A DNA stretch of 37,581 nucleotides, taken from JBFLVQ01 sp040758525. Its GTDB lineage: Bacteria; Acidobacteriota; Blastocatellia; Chloracidobacteriales; JADJPF01. The stretch spans positions 1 through 37,581 of the forward strand of contig JBFLVQ010000015.1 in the NCBI GenBank assembly GCA_040758525.1, given 5' to 3'. Position 1 is the first letter of the stretch; each line of letters opens with the position of its first letter. The notes under the pieces are model-generated. The model was not told where the DNA came from and ran no database searches. It saw only the letters and a program-made list of their open reading frames with translations. The position numbers and the translations under genes are program-made. Shown piece after piece: positions 1 through 10,313 of this stretch.

Positions 1-3000
1 GAGCAAGCTGTTGCTCAAAGAACCAGTGTTGAATAGCAGTAAGGGGTACTGCTCCAGTAACAGTCTCTTGTGCTGCAGTAACGGTTTTTGTGCTGCCTGC
101 CACTAGTGCTAATTGCGCAATGGTAGGATATTGAAAGATCTGTCTAGGGCTAATCTGTATACCGCCTTGACCTGCCTTAGTAATAATTTGAATACTAAGG
201 ATCGAGTCGCCACCTAATTCAAAGAAATTACTATTCACACCAACCCGCTCTAGTCGTAATACTTCTGCCCAAATATTCGCCAATATCTCTTCATTAGCAC
301 TGCGTGGCGCAACAAACTCGCCAGATGCTTCTGTTTTGGCTCGTTCTGGGGTAGGCAACAGACGACGTTCTACTTTACCATTGTAGGAGAGTGGTAAATG
401 ATCAAGTATTACAAACGCTGATGGCCGCATATATTCTGGCAATCGCTGTTGTAAAAAATCGCTTAGCTCACGGCTCTCTACCTCGCTCTGCATAACCAGA
501 TAAGCTGCTAGCCGCTTGTCGCCAGGGATATCTTCACGTGCTACTACTACACATTCACGCACACCTGGATACTGGGCTAGTGTTGCTTCTATTTCACCTA
601 ACTCTATACGATAGCCTTGAATCTTGACTTGAAAATCTTCTCTACCCAAAAATTCTATATTACCATCCGGTAAATAGCGGCCTAAATCGCCTGTGCGATA
701 GAGGCGTTCGCCTGTCTGTGGATAGATAATAAAACTGGCTTGGGTCTTTGCTTCATCTCGCCAGTAGCCTTTTGCTACTCCTATTCCACCTATGTAGAGT
801 TGGCCTGCTACCCATACTGGACAAGGTTCAAGTTGATCATTAAGTACATGAAAACTCTGGTTCACCATAGGCCGGCCATAAGGAATGCTCTTCCAGGTTG
901 GATCTACTTCTTCAATAGGATAGAGAATAGACCAGATAGAAGCTTCGGTAGCGCCTCCTAAACTGATCACTTGAAGCTCTTTACCACGTGTTTTGATCTC
1001 AGATGGCAATGCTACCGGTATCCAATCGCCACTCAGTAAGGTTAGTCGTAGAGAAGCTGGTAAAGGCTCAGCTCGCCCGGCTAGATAATCTACTAACATC
1101 TTCATAAGCGCCGGCACAGAGTTCCAGATCGTAACCCTCTTCTCCTCTATTAATTTTACCCAATAGGCGGGATCGCGAGTGGTAGCGGCTTCCGGTATTA
1201 CAACCGTACCGCCGGCAGCAAGTAGGCCAAAGATATCATAGACCGACAGGTCAAAGCTTAAAGAGGATATTGCTAATACACAATCCTCTGGTCCTACTTG
1301 AAAGCGTTGATTTATATCCAACACTGTGTTGACAGCGCCCAGATGATCAATCATCACCCCTTTAGGTAATCCTGTAGAACCAGAAGTGTAGATTACATAA
1401 GCAAGATCTTCTGGCTTCTGTAAAGGTGTGAGTGGTCTGCTAGTAGCTACATATGCCTGATTATCTACACAGAGCCGTTGAATCTGCTCTGGCCATTCTA
1501 ACTGTTCATTCCACCAAGATTGAGTGAGTACCAATGATACGCCGCCATGTTCAAGCAGATAATTACGGCGTTCTTGGGGCAGAGTGGCTTCAATAGGAAG
1601 ATATGCGGCGCCAGCTTGTAAGATCGCTAGCACAGCTACCACCTGCTCCCATCCCTTCTCCATTACTACACCTACTAATGTGTTAGGCACAGCGCCCAAT
1701 TGTCGCAACTGGTGCGCTAATTGATTTGCACGATTGTATAACTCTTGGTAAGTGAGGATGCGTTGGGCAATGACAATTGCTGTTTGATCTGGTCTTTGCT
1801 CAACCTGCTCAGCAAAGAGGGTATGTAGCAGTTTTGTTGAGATTGTCGCCGCCGTCGCATTGATAGCGCGTCTCTGTTCTAGTTGTATAGGTGGTATTAA
1901 TTGTTGTGTTACTTTATCCCAACACTCTTCTTGTTCTGCTAGATTATTAAGTAATTGACAATAAGCGCCAAACATATCATCGATCAATCCAGCAGGAAAG
2001 AGTTCCTCTACCACATCCCAGTTAAAGAGAAGTGCGCCCTCCTCCTCATTAGCTTGATGATCTAACCAAACTTGTGGTGTTTGTGTGATAGTATAGATCT
2101 TCTCAGCAATTCCTGCCCTAGGGCCTGCAGGAGTTGATGTACCAAGAAAGCCACCATTAAACACCACTGGCATAGTAGCCCGATTCGAGCCGCCCTGGGC
2201 ACGTGCGATATCTCGCAATACTTGTATGCCACTGTAATTGCTATGCTCCAGATCTCGCCAGAGCTGCTGTTGCAAGCGGCGTGCACGCACTTCAAAACTA
2301 TCTGCTCCTGAATTGTCTATGGCAAGCAATATTGAAGAAGTAAAATTGCCTACAATCTCATTTACTTGTGGATGTACTGGCAGTCGCTTAAAAAGAGGTA
2401 GATTGAGAGTAAAACGTGGTCGCTTGCTCCAAGCCGTAAGAATCTCAGCATAAGCAGCCAGTAATAGACCTGAAGGTGTGATACTAAGGTTGCTGGCCCG
2501 GTCTTTCAATTTTGACCAGGTAGTGGGCGATAATTTCCCCATATGTCTCACAAAGCGGGGATGTGTTATTGCGCTAGGTTTTTTTATTAATGGCAGTTCT
2601 GGTGCCGGTGGCAAGTTGTTGATATGTTGACGCCAATAGCGTTGTGAGCGTTGGTAAGACTCTGTATTATGCGAGCTAATCTCAGCAAACAGATAATCAC
2701 GAAATGAAATTGTTAAAGGTGGAAAAACTTTTTCGGGCTCCAGATAAAACTGTACCCATTCTCGAAAGATTATTTGTACACTCCAGACATCGGCAATCAA
2801 TAGATCTAAACTGATATGGAAACGTACTCGCTCATTATCCAATAACGAAGCCCGTACTTCGAATAATGGCCATTCATCTGTCTTAAGCACCTGATGAGAC
2901 ATACGCTCGCGTATTGCTTGCAGATGTGTGTTTACAACTTCACTCTGCTGTCCGTGTAGATCTAATACTTCGATCTGATAAGCTGGCACTTCGGGAAGGA

Positions 3001-3367
3001 TCTGCTGCTGACCATCCGACAATACTATTGCACGTAGCATTTCATGACGCTGAATAAGTTGACGAAAGGCTTGTGCAAAACGACCTACATCTATGTTGGG
3101 ACCTTCCACTTCCACATAGACATGGTCAGCGACATTGCCTAATTCAAAAGTCTCACTACGACCGATCCAATAAGCCTGCTGTATATCTCTCAAAGGGAAA
3201 GGCAGATGCCGCTCAGCAGGAGCAGGCTTAACTGTAGGCATAGTGCTCTGTGTAGCAATATGGTAGGAAGCAGCGCCTTCACTGGCCTTTTTCTTTAGCA
3301 ACTGAGCCAGCAGTTTGCGTTTCTCTTCTAGGGTAAGTTGGGAAACATTCTTCGAAAAATTGGCCAT
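1..3367 (-). CDS. NRPS, Cy-A(Cys)-PCP-(C/E...), partial at window edge
   Basis: The minus-strand frame is open from an ATG at 3367 to the left edge (about 1122 codons visible). After a short N-terminal helical stretch comes a condensation-fold domain of the heterocyclization type: the DxxxxDxxS motif is seen as D188-LLIA-D193-VW-S196. The adenylation domain (about 515-990) has the YTSGSTGLPKG core near residue 655. Aligning it by eye to GrsA gives specificity residues D-L-Y-N-L-S-L-I-W (residues 706-812), the known cysteine signature. A carrier domain follows, with ELGGDS (Ser1055) as phosphopantetheine site. The last residues (PLTAIQHWFFEQ) open another condensation or epimerization domain. 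The gene should therefore load Cys, condense it with the upstream acyl chain and cyclize it to a thiazoline. It starts 40 bp after the PKS stop, so it is probably cotranscribed. The SD is weak. Confidence 0.93.
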   Translation of the reverse strand, partial: MANFSKNVSQLTLEEKRKLLAQLLKKKASEGAASYHIATQSTMPTVKPAPAERHLPFPLRDIQQAYWIGRSETFELGNVADHVYVEVEGPNIDVGRFAQAFRQLIQRHEMLRAIVLSDGQQQILPEVPAYQIEVLDLHGQQSEVVNTHLQAIRERMSHQVLKTDEWPLFEVRASLLDNERVRFHISLDLLIADVWSVQIIFREWVQFYLEPEKVFPPLTISFRDYLFAEISSHNTESYQRSQRYWRQHINNLPPAPELPLIKKPSAITHPRFVRHMGKLSPTTWSKLKDRASNLSITPSGLLLAAYAEILTAWSKRPRFTLNLPLFKRLPVHPQVNEIVGNFTSSILLAIDNSGADSFEVRARRLQQQLWRDLEHSNYSGIQVLRDIARAQGGSNRATMPVVFNGGFLGTSTPAGPRAGIAEKIYTITQTPQVWLDHQANEEEGALLFNWDVVEELFPAGLIDDMFGAYCQLLNNLAEQEECWDKVTQQLIPPIQLEQRRAINATAATISTKLLHTLFAEQVEQRPDQTAIVIAQRILTYQELYNRANQLAHQLRQLGAVPNTLVGVVMEKGWEQVVAVLAILQAGAAYLPIEATLPQERRNYLLEHGGVSLVLTQSWWNEQLEWPEQIQRLCVDNQAYVATSRPLTPLQKPEDLAYVIYTSGSTGLPKGVMIDHLGAVNTVLDINQRFQVGPEDCVLAISSLSFDLSVYDIFGLLAAGGTVVIPEAATTRDPAYWVKLIEEKRVTIWNSVPALMKMLVDYLAGRAEPLPASLRLTLLSGDWIPVALPSEIKTRGKELQVISLGGATEASIWSILYPIEEVDPTWKSIPYGRPMVNQSFHVLNDQLEPCPVWVAGQLYIGGIGVAKGYWRDEAKTQASFIIYPQTGERLYRTGDLGRYLPDGNIEFLGREDFQVKIQGYRIELGEIEATLAQYPGVRECVVVAREDIPGDKRLAAYLVMQSEVESRELSDFLQQRLPEYMRPSAFVILDHLPLSYNGKVERRLLPTPERAKTEASGEFVAPRSANEEILANIWAEVLRLERVGVNSNFFELGGDSILSIQIITKAGQGGIQISPRQIFQYPTIAQLALVAGSTKTVTAAQETVTGAVPLTAIQHWFFEQQLA

Positions 3368-3407
3368 ATCAACATTTTCGGATGCTCTATTGGTTATAAA
3401 AATTCGT

Positions 3408-6400
3408 TCAATCCGCGGCGCCATCTTCAGCCAGTAACTCACCCAATAATGAATCGACTTCATTGCCAGAAAGCTGATCGATCTTTGTCAGCAATATCGC
3501 AGCATCACGCTGTTCTGCAATAGCAACCAATTGAGTAAGAATATCTCCTGCCAATTGAGTAAGGCTGACACCTTGCAACAGACTGACGATCGGCACAGTT
3601 ACTCCTATTGCCAGTTCAATTCTCGTCTTCAGTTCAATGGCAATTAACGAGTCGAGTCCATATTTATTGAGAGGCTGTCTGATATCCAACTTAGCGGCGG
3701 GAAGCGCTAATACTTTGGCCACTATTTCCTGTAAACGGTTCTCTAACCATTGTAGACGCTCTTCCAATGGCAAATCCATTAATCGATCAAGAAGATCTCC
3801 TGAACCTTCCTCACCACTCTCAGCAGTCTGCTGATCGGCTTGTCCAGCAAGCAGGTCAACAAATAACGGAGACTTACTAACAAGTGGATTGGCCTGGCAC
3901 CATTGCGGCCAATCAATTGGTATTACACCAATCTGAACCACTGGCTGGCGCAAGAATCGCGTTAATAGTTCTACACCCTGTTGAGGAGAGATAAAACCTA
4001 TTCCTCGGAATAGGCGGCCATCTGTATGTGGTCGCGCCGCCATGCCTACCTCCGACCAGGGACCCCAATTAATACTGATTATAGGTAGACCCTGACTACG
4101 TCGGTAATAGGCCAGCGCATCCAAAAATGCATTGGCAGCAGCATAGTTGCTCTGACCAGGCGAACCAAAGATAGCTGCCAATGATGAGAATAGTAAGAAG
4201 AGATCGAGTTGTTTATCTAAAGTCAGTGAATGTAGGTTCCAGGCACCATCGATCTTGGGCCGACTGACTTTGCGAAAGCGAGATGGATCTTGTTGTAACA
4301 GCATGCCATCATCAAGAATGCCGGCTGTATGAACAATACCTCGTAAAGGCGGCAGAGAACTTTCAATTTCCTTCAGCAGTTGTGCCATCTGTTCGTTTTC
4401 TGCAACATCTGCTTGAGCTACGATAACCTTGGCGCCCGCAGCTTTAAGACTATCTAATACTCTGTTATTGCTCTCCACTGTGCGCCGCGCTACCAGGACA
4501 AGATGGCGTGCACCTTGTTCGACTAACCACTCAGCAACAACTAGACCCAGACCACCCAAACCACCAGTTATTAGATAGGTGGCATCGCCTCTGATAGTTA
4601 TAGCCGCCGGTAAGGATTCACGTACCGATGCATAGACTACATCAGCAGGTGAGAGCAGCACTTTACCAATATTCTTGCGTTCTGCTAAATGATACAAAGC
4701 CATTGCCGCATCTTGTAATGGGAATAGCTCAAATGGTAATGGTTTCAAACTACCATCTCGAAAGTATTCCATCACCTCAAGCCAAATTGAGTGGATCAGT
4801 TGCGGACGTTGGTAAAAGAAGAGATCAAGATCAATGGCAAAAAATGCCCGATTCCCCTTAAAAGCGGTCAACTCCAAATGGCTATCCGATTCAGCAATGG
4901 AGCGACCCAGTTCTAAGAAGCGGCCACCGGGCGCTAACAGTGATAGACTCTCTGGAATATATTCGGCTAAAGAATTTAATACTAGATCTACACCCTCACC
5001 GCCAGTATCTGTTCGTACTTGTTCAACAAAATCACCGCTACGAGAATCATATAGATGCTTAACTCCCATTGAGGCCAATAAGGCTCTCTTCTCTTCGCTG
5101 CTAGCAGTAGCAAATATCTCTGCTCCAGCCCGCTGAGCCAACTGTACAGCAGCTAATCCAACCCCGCCGGCAGCGCAGTGTATCAATATACGTTCGCTTC
5201 TGCTGATTCTGCCCATACGATACAAAGCATAATAGGCAGTTGTAAAAGCAACTGGTAAGGTTGCGGCAGCAGCAAAACTCAGTTCGGCTGGTTTAGTAAC
5301 AACTAACCGGGCATCGGCAATGGCAAAAGGACAACCAGGCGAGGCCAAAGCAATAGCAATAACTTCATCCCCTATCGTTAGCCCTGTTACTTGAGCGCCT
5401 AGACGAACAATCTTTCCTGCACATTCATAGCCGATCTGATTAGCCTCTGCTAGTGTGTCAGGAGATATCCTCATTGCTTTAGTTAAATCTTTGAAGTTTA
5501 GACCAATGGCTTGAACTTCGATCTCAGCTTCATTGTCATTCAATGGCCTACGTGTTATCACCCGTAGCCCAAGTTCTGCTAAAACACCATTGGGTGCAGC
5601 TTCTAGCTGAAGTGATTGACTCTCGCCCACAAGCAGTTTGCTGTTCTTCATTAACGATGCTGGCAAAGCTGCTCTACTCGCTGCATAACGAGCCAGTTTA
5701 AGCACATAACGAGTAGAGTCACGCCAGGCAACCTGATCTTCACGTTGTGTAGAACAGATCTCCTGAAATATCTCATGTGCACCTTCTACATTAATAGGAT
5801 CTAGATCTATCCTGACACATTGTAATTCTGGATGCTCTGCAGCAATTACTCTACCTAATCCCCAAAGTGGTGATTGAGCAAGCGCAATATCTCTATCTGC
5901 TACTGGCTGTGCGCCTCTTGTTACCAACCATAAGTGAGGTGTCTTAGTCCAACCAGCATTAACCAGTTGCTGAACCAATCGCAGCACACTGATAGAGTTC
6001 AAACTCTCAGCCATAGCCAATGGAGTTAATGTAATCTCATCAGTGATAGGAATATCTAGACTCCATAGATGTACAACACCTATACAGGCAGGCGATTGTA
6101 CAGGGAAAGCGACTTCCAATAATTGCTTTAGTTCTGTTGGCGCATCTGGCGGAATAATAAAGCGATCCTGGGCAAGCTGTTGGTAAGTATCACCAGGCAA
6201 AACCAGCACACATCTCTCTCCCTGTTCTATCAACAAATCTGCCAACTGTTTGCCAATACCATTAGTATCAACAAAGATCAGCCAACTGCCTCGTGCTAGC
6301 AATGCCGTATTCTCTGTTTGTGCATCGTGCTGGCGAGGTTGCCATTGTAACTCATATAGCCAATCATCAACAGTCTCTTGACGTGGTAAGGCGCTCTCCA

Positions 6401-9400
6401 ATGGCTGTACCTGAATGCCTAATAACTCTACCACCAATTGTCCGTCTACATTAAGTACAGATACATCTCCACAAGGGTAGGCATCTTTATCAAGATTTGG
6501 CCGTAAACGTGCATAACTATACAATTGTGTAGTAGCACGACGATAGAATTTAACCTGCTCTACACGCACTGGTACTAGCAGGTTCTCACCATTATTGGTA
6601 CTCTCCAGAGAAACAGATGCCAATACCTGTATACAGGCATCTAACACTGCTGGATGTAGCAAGAACCGTTTAGATTCGGCAATCAATGGCGCGGGTACAG
6701 ATAATTCACCCCAAGCCTCCTTAGTGCCTCGTAAGATACGCTCAATACCTTGAAAAGATGGACCATAAGTAAAACCATACTGTTGAAAAGTATGATAAAA
6801 ATTCTCACCAGAAATCTCCTCACAACCACGGTTGCGTAGCTCATTAAAGAGATCTGTTAGCACAATACCTTGACCACTCTCCGTGAAAGTCTGGAATTTG
6901 CCCAATGCGTGCAATACCCAGGCCGGTTGTTCTGTTTCTGCTTCTCTAGCACAACTGTGAATAGAGAATGCGGCTTCCCCAGTCTTACCGGTATTAAGGC
7001 TTATTTGCAATGTACGAGGGGCTGGTTCAGACAAGAAGAGTGCCTTGCGAAACTCCACATCTTTAAGCATAAATGTGTCCCCGCCATAGACCTCAGCAGC
7101 GGCAGCTAATGCCATTTCCAGATAGGTCATACCGGGCAACACTACTGTTCCTTGAATCTGGTGATCTCCTAGGTGGAAAGATTGTCGATCGATCTCTGTC
7201 TCCCAATAATGGCAATAAGCAGAGTCAGCAGCGGTGAGATATCTTGTTAGTAAAGGATGTCGTTTTATCCTATTGCCTTGTGGCCGGCTTAGTTCAAGCA
7301 TGGGGCCAAAGATATTTTCTGCATTCTTGAACCAACAGCGCTCTTCTTGCCAAGGGTAGGAAGGCAACTGAACAACTTCTCCTCCTTCTATATAAAGATT
7401 ACGCCAGTCTATCGGATAGCCTTGTACATAGAGCGCGCCTAATGTACCTAACATTACTGCCTGCTCTTCTTCACCACGCCGTAATGAAGCGAGTACAACT
7501 CCCTCGCGATTACGGTGGCGTAGGCATTGAGAGATCGAGCTGGCCAATACTGGATATGGGCTGATCTCAAGAAAAGTATCATAACCATCCATTACTAACT
7601 CATCCATTGCTCGGGTAAAGAGTACCGGCTCTCTTAAGTTACGGCTCCAGTACTGAGCATTGAATGTCCTGCCATCGGCAAGTTCTCCGATAACTGTCGA
7701 GTAAATAGGGGTAGTCGCAGGCGCGGGTGTTATATCCTGCAATGCATCGATCAATTCACGGCGCAATGGCTCCATTTGTGGACTATGGAAAGCATAATTA
7801 ACGCGCAGTAGACGAGCAAAAACACCTTGCTCACTAATTGTATTGATTACTGTCTCAAGTGCGGCTGGTTCGCCTGAGAGTGTTGTTGATGTAGGACTAT
7901 TGCAAGCGGCTACAGAAAGAGTCGCCTCATATCCTGCCAATGCACGCTGGGCTTCTTCAAGCGGTAACTCTACAGCAGCAGTTTTACCCTGTCCGGTGGT
8001 CCTTTGCATCAAGCGTCCACGATGATAGATAATACGTAAAGCATCTGGTAGATTCAGCACTCCCGCCACATGTGCGGCAGCCACTTCACCCATACTATGT
8101 CCAACTACAGCATCAGGGATAACTCCCCAAGAGCGCCATAGCGCCGCTAGTGCTACTTGCAATGCAAAGATCGCCGGTTGTGTAATCTCGGTTTCGTTTA
8201 TACGTGATTGCTCTTCTTCAACTGTCAACTCTTTTAGTAGAGACCAACTGGCATATTCACTTAGCAGTTTGTCACAACGCTCTATTACAGCACGAAATAC
8301 TGGTTCACGAGTAAGCAGTTCTCGTCCCATTGCCCACCATTGTGGTCCTTGACCGGAAAAGACAAAGGCAAGTCTTACAGAGCGATCTCGCTTACAAAAA
8401 CTGGTCGACATCCCTATGCGATTCTCACCAGCAAGAAATGCTTCCAGACGTTCCTGAAACTCTTCTTGAGAATGGGCAACAATTGCTAGTCTATGCTCGT
8501 GATGAGAGCGACGCACACTAGCGGTATAACAGATGTTATAAAGTGAACGTGTATCTACTGACGAAGTTAGAAACTGCTTATAAGAATTAGCAAAATCCTT
8601 TAACGCCTCATCACTACGTGCGGAAATAGGCAATAGTTGTAGCGGTCTAGGTGAGACACTAATCTCTGGTCTAGGAGGCGGCTCTTCCAGCACAATATGT
8701 GCGTTAGTACCGCCAAACCCAAAGGCACTGACACCGGCAATAGCAGATTGGCCATTGGTTGACCAGGAAGTCAGTTGTTGTGGTACACGTAAAGGGATCT
8801 CGGCAAAGGGAATATGTGGATTAGCCTGATGGAAATGTAGACTCGGCGGAATCTCTTTATGCTTAAACATTAACGCTGTTTTGATCACGCCTGCAACACC
8901 GGCAGCAGTCTCCAAGTGACCTATATTTGTCTTAAGTGAGCCAATAGTACATAAACTGTCGGCTGGTCGATCGGTTGCTAACACATTGGCAAGCGCTTTA
9001 ACTTCGATTGGGTCGCCTACCACAGTACCAGTTCCGTGCGCTTCAATATATTGGACCTGACTGGGAGAAATACCGGCACAACGATAGGCTTCACGCAACA
9101 TAGCTTCTTGAGCTAGTTGATTGGGAGCAGTTAATCCATTGCTACGACCATCTTGATTAACCGCACTGCCACGTATTATTGCCTGAATTGGATCACCATC
9201 GACCAGCGCTTTAGCTAATGGTTTCAGTACTACGATACCGGCGCCTTCACTACGTACATAACCATTAGCACTAGCATCAAAAGGTTTGCAATGCCCATCT
9301 GGAGACATCACTCCCATTTTAGTCATGCTTACAGTGCCAGAAGGATAGACAAGTAGATTCACTCCGCCCGCCAGTGCCAGTGTTGATTCACCGCTACGCA

Positions 9401-10310
9401 AGCTCTGACAGGCAAGATGTATTGCTACCAGCGATGAAGAGCAGGCTGTATCAAGTGCCAGGCTGGGTCCATGAAAATCGAAAAAGAAGGAGAGACGATT
9501 AGCAGTAATACAAAATACGCTGCCTGGCGCAACATAAGCATCAATCTGATTAATTCTATTGGCCAGCATATGAGCATAATCGAAACTGAAGATACCTATA
9601 AAGACACCTGTCTGCGATCCGGCCAACTCTTCTGGTACCAGTCCAGCATTCTCTAAAGCCTCCCAGGCGATCTTGAGCATAAGTCGCTGTTGTGGATCCA
9701 TATGTGCGGCTTCACGTGGCGAGATACCAAAGAAATATGGATCGAACTGATCCAAGCGCTCAACAAAACCACCCCAGCGTGTATTCATTTTGCCGGGCGC
9801 AAGTGGATCAGGATCGTAGAAAGTATCAATATCCCAGCGCCAAGAGGGTACTTCCTGAATAGCATCAATACCATTGCGTAACAGTTGCCAGAACTGTTCA
9901 ACACTCTCTGCACCAGGAAAGCGGCAGCTCATACCAACAATGGCAATTGGTTCTACTGTGTCCTGTCTATCTTTATCACTAATACTTGTTGTTACTATTG
10001 CCGTATCTGTGTCGTTGGTTGCGCTACCAGTTTGTGCTATCTCATTATCAGCAGCTTGAGAGATCGCACTCTTTTCTGCTAAGTGCTCAACCAATGCAGC
10101 AATCGTTGCGTAGTCCCAAAAGATTGTCGAAGAGAGTTTATATTCTAACCAGTCTCCTAGATCGGCAGCCAGGGTTACGGAGTCTATCGAGTCTACACCT
10201 AACCTAGAGAAGGGTGCATACAGATCTATCTCAGGTGGTTCTATTCCCGTTAGCTCAGACAGATGTGTGATCAGCCAACTTTGAATCTCTGCTTTAGTTC
10301 GATAAACCAT
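3408..10310 (-). CDS. Type I polyketide synthase, ACP-KS-AT-DH-ER-KR-ACP
   Basis: This 2300-aa modular PKS carries a complete reductive loop. In order: N-terminal ACP (about 5-80, GVDS Ser41); KS (118-545, DTACSSS with Cys290, EAHGTGT, KTNIGH); AT (650-950, GHSMGE Ser739, YAFHS near 839-843); DH (1015-1310, HxxxGxxxxP from His1050, Asp1224); a structural pseudo-KR stretch (1320-1550); ER (1580-1890, GGVGLAAVQLA); KR (1910-2100, TGGLGGLG, LDD motif as in B-type KRs, Ser2043/Tyr2056); C-terminal ACP (Ser2221). I see no methyltransferase. The N-terminal ACP next to a fatty-acyl-AMP ligase is the known arrangement for loading a fatty acid; the module would add one fully saturated two-carbon unit. 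The AT motif is between the malonyl (HAFH) and methylmalonyl (YASH) types, so the extender is uncertain. The start follows the ligase stop by 3 bp, with AAGG upstream. Confidence 0.96.
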   Translation of the reverse strand: MVYRTKAEIQSWLITHLSELTGIEPPEIDLYAPFSRLGVDSIDSVTLAADLGDWLEYKLSSTIFWDYATIAALVEHLAEKSAISQAADNEIAQTGSATNDTDTAIVTTSISDKDRQDTVEPIAIVGMSCRFPGAESVEQFWQLLRNGIDAIQEVPSWRWDIDTFYDPDPLAPGKMNTRWGGFVERLDQFDPYFFGISPREAAHMDPQQRLMLKIAWEALENAGLVPEELAGSQTGVFIGIFSFDYAHMLANRINQIDAYVAPGSVFCITANRLSFFFDFHGPSLALDTACSSSLVAIHLACQSLRSGESTLALAGGVNLLVYPSGTVSMTKMGVMSPDGHCKPFDASANGYVRSEGAGIVVLKPLAKALVDGDPIQAIIRGSAVNQDGRSNGLTAPNQLAQEAMLREAYRCAGISPSQVQYIEAHGTGTVVGDPIEVKALANVLATDRPADSLCTIGSLKTNIGHLETAAGVAGVIKTALMFKHKEIPPSLHFHQANPHIPFAEIPLRVPQQLTSWSTNGQSAIAGVSAFGFGGTNAHIVLEEPPPRPEISVSPRPLQLLPISARSDEALKDFANSYKQFLTSSVDTRSLYNICYTASVRRSHHEHRLAIVAHSQEEFQERLEAFLAGENRIGMSTSFCKRDRSVRLAFVFSGQGPQWWAMGRELLTREPVFRAVIERCDKLLSEYASWSLLKELTVEEEQSRINETEITQPAIFALQVALAALWRSWGVIPDAVVGHSMGEVAAAHVAGVLNLPDALRIIYHRGRLMQRTTGQGKTAAVELPLEEAQRALAGYEATLSVAACNSPTSTTLSGEPAALETVINTISEQGVFARLLRVNYAFHSPQMEPLRRELIDALQDITPAPATTPIYSTVIGELADGRTFNAQYWSRNLREPVLFTRAMDELVMDGYDTFLEISPYPVLASSISQCLRHRNREGVVLASLRRGEEEQAVMLGTLGALYVQGYPIDWRNLYIEGGEVVQLPSYPWQEERCWFKNAENIFGPMLELSRPQGNRIKRHPLLTRYLTAADSAYCHYWETEIDRQSFHLGDHQIQGTVVLPGMTYLEMALAAAAEVYGGDTFMLKDVEFRKALFLSEPAPRTLQISLNTGKTGEAAFSIHSCAREAETEQPAWVLHALGKFQTFTESGQGIVLTDLFNELRNRGCEEISGENFYHTFQQYGFTYGPSFQGIERILRGTKEAWGELSVPAPLIAESKRFLLHPAVLDACIQVLASVSLESTNNGENLLVPVRVEQVKFYRRATTQLYSYARLRPNLDKDAYPCGDVSVLNVDGQLVVELLGIQVQPLESALPRQETVDDWLYELQWQPRQHDAQTENTALLARGSWLIFVDTNGIGKQLADLLIEQGERCVLVLPGDTYQQLAQDRFIIPPDAPTELKQLLEVAFPVQSPACIGVVHLWSLDIPITDEITLTPLAMAESLNSISVLRLVQQLVNAGWTKTPHLWLVTRGAQPVADRDIALAQSPLWGLGRVIAAEHPELQCVRIDLDPINVEGAHEIFQEICSTQREDQVAWRDSTRYVLKLARYAASRAALPASLMKNSKLLVGESQSLQLEAAPNGVLAELGLRVITRRPLNDNEAEIEVQAIGLNFKDLTKAMRISPDTLAEANQIGYECAGKIVRLGAQVTGLTIGDEVIAIALASPGCPFAIADARLVVTKPAELSFAAAATLPVAFTTAYYALYRMGRISRSERILIHCAAGGVGLAAVQLAQRAGAEIFATASSEEKRALLASMGVKHLYDSRSGDFVEQVRTDTGGEGVDLVLNSLAEYIPESLSLLAPGGRFLELGRSIAESDSHLELTAFKGNRAFFAIDLDLFFYQRPQLIHSIWLEVMEYFRDGSLKPLPFELFPLQDAAMALYHLAERKNIGKVLLSPADVVYASVRESLPAAITIRGDATYLITGGLGGLGLVVAEWLVEQGARHLVLVARRTVESNNRVLDSLKAAGAKVIVAQADVAENEQMAQLLKEIESSLPPLRGIVHTAGILDDGMLLQQDPSRFRKVSRPKIDGAWNLHSLTLDKQLDLFLLFSSLAAIFGSPGQSNYAAANAFLDALAYYRRSQGLPIISINWGPWSEVGMAARPHTDGRLFRGIGFISPQQGVELLTRFLRQPVVQIGVIPIDWPQWCQANPLVSKSPLFVDLLAGQADQQTAESGEEGSGDLLDRLMDLPLEERLQWLENRLQEIVAKVLALPAAKLDIRQPLNKYGLDSLIAIELKTRIELAIGVTVPIVSLLQGVSLTQLAGDILTQLVAIAEQRDAAILLTKIDQLSGNEVDSLLGELLAEDGAAD

Positions 10311-10313
10311 ATC

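Noticed and set aside
1..3367. Short ORFs on either strand at 740-961, 2062-2295 and 2238-2453
   Set aside because: All fall inside the NRPS reading frame, which is open to the window edge and shows canonical motifs.
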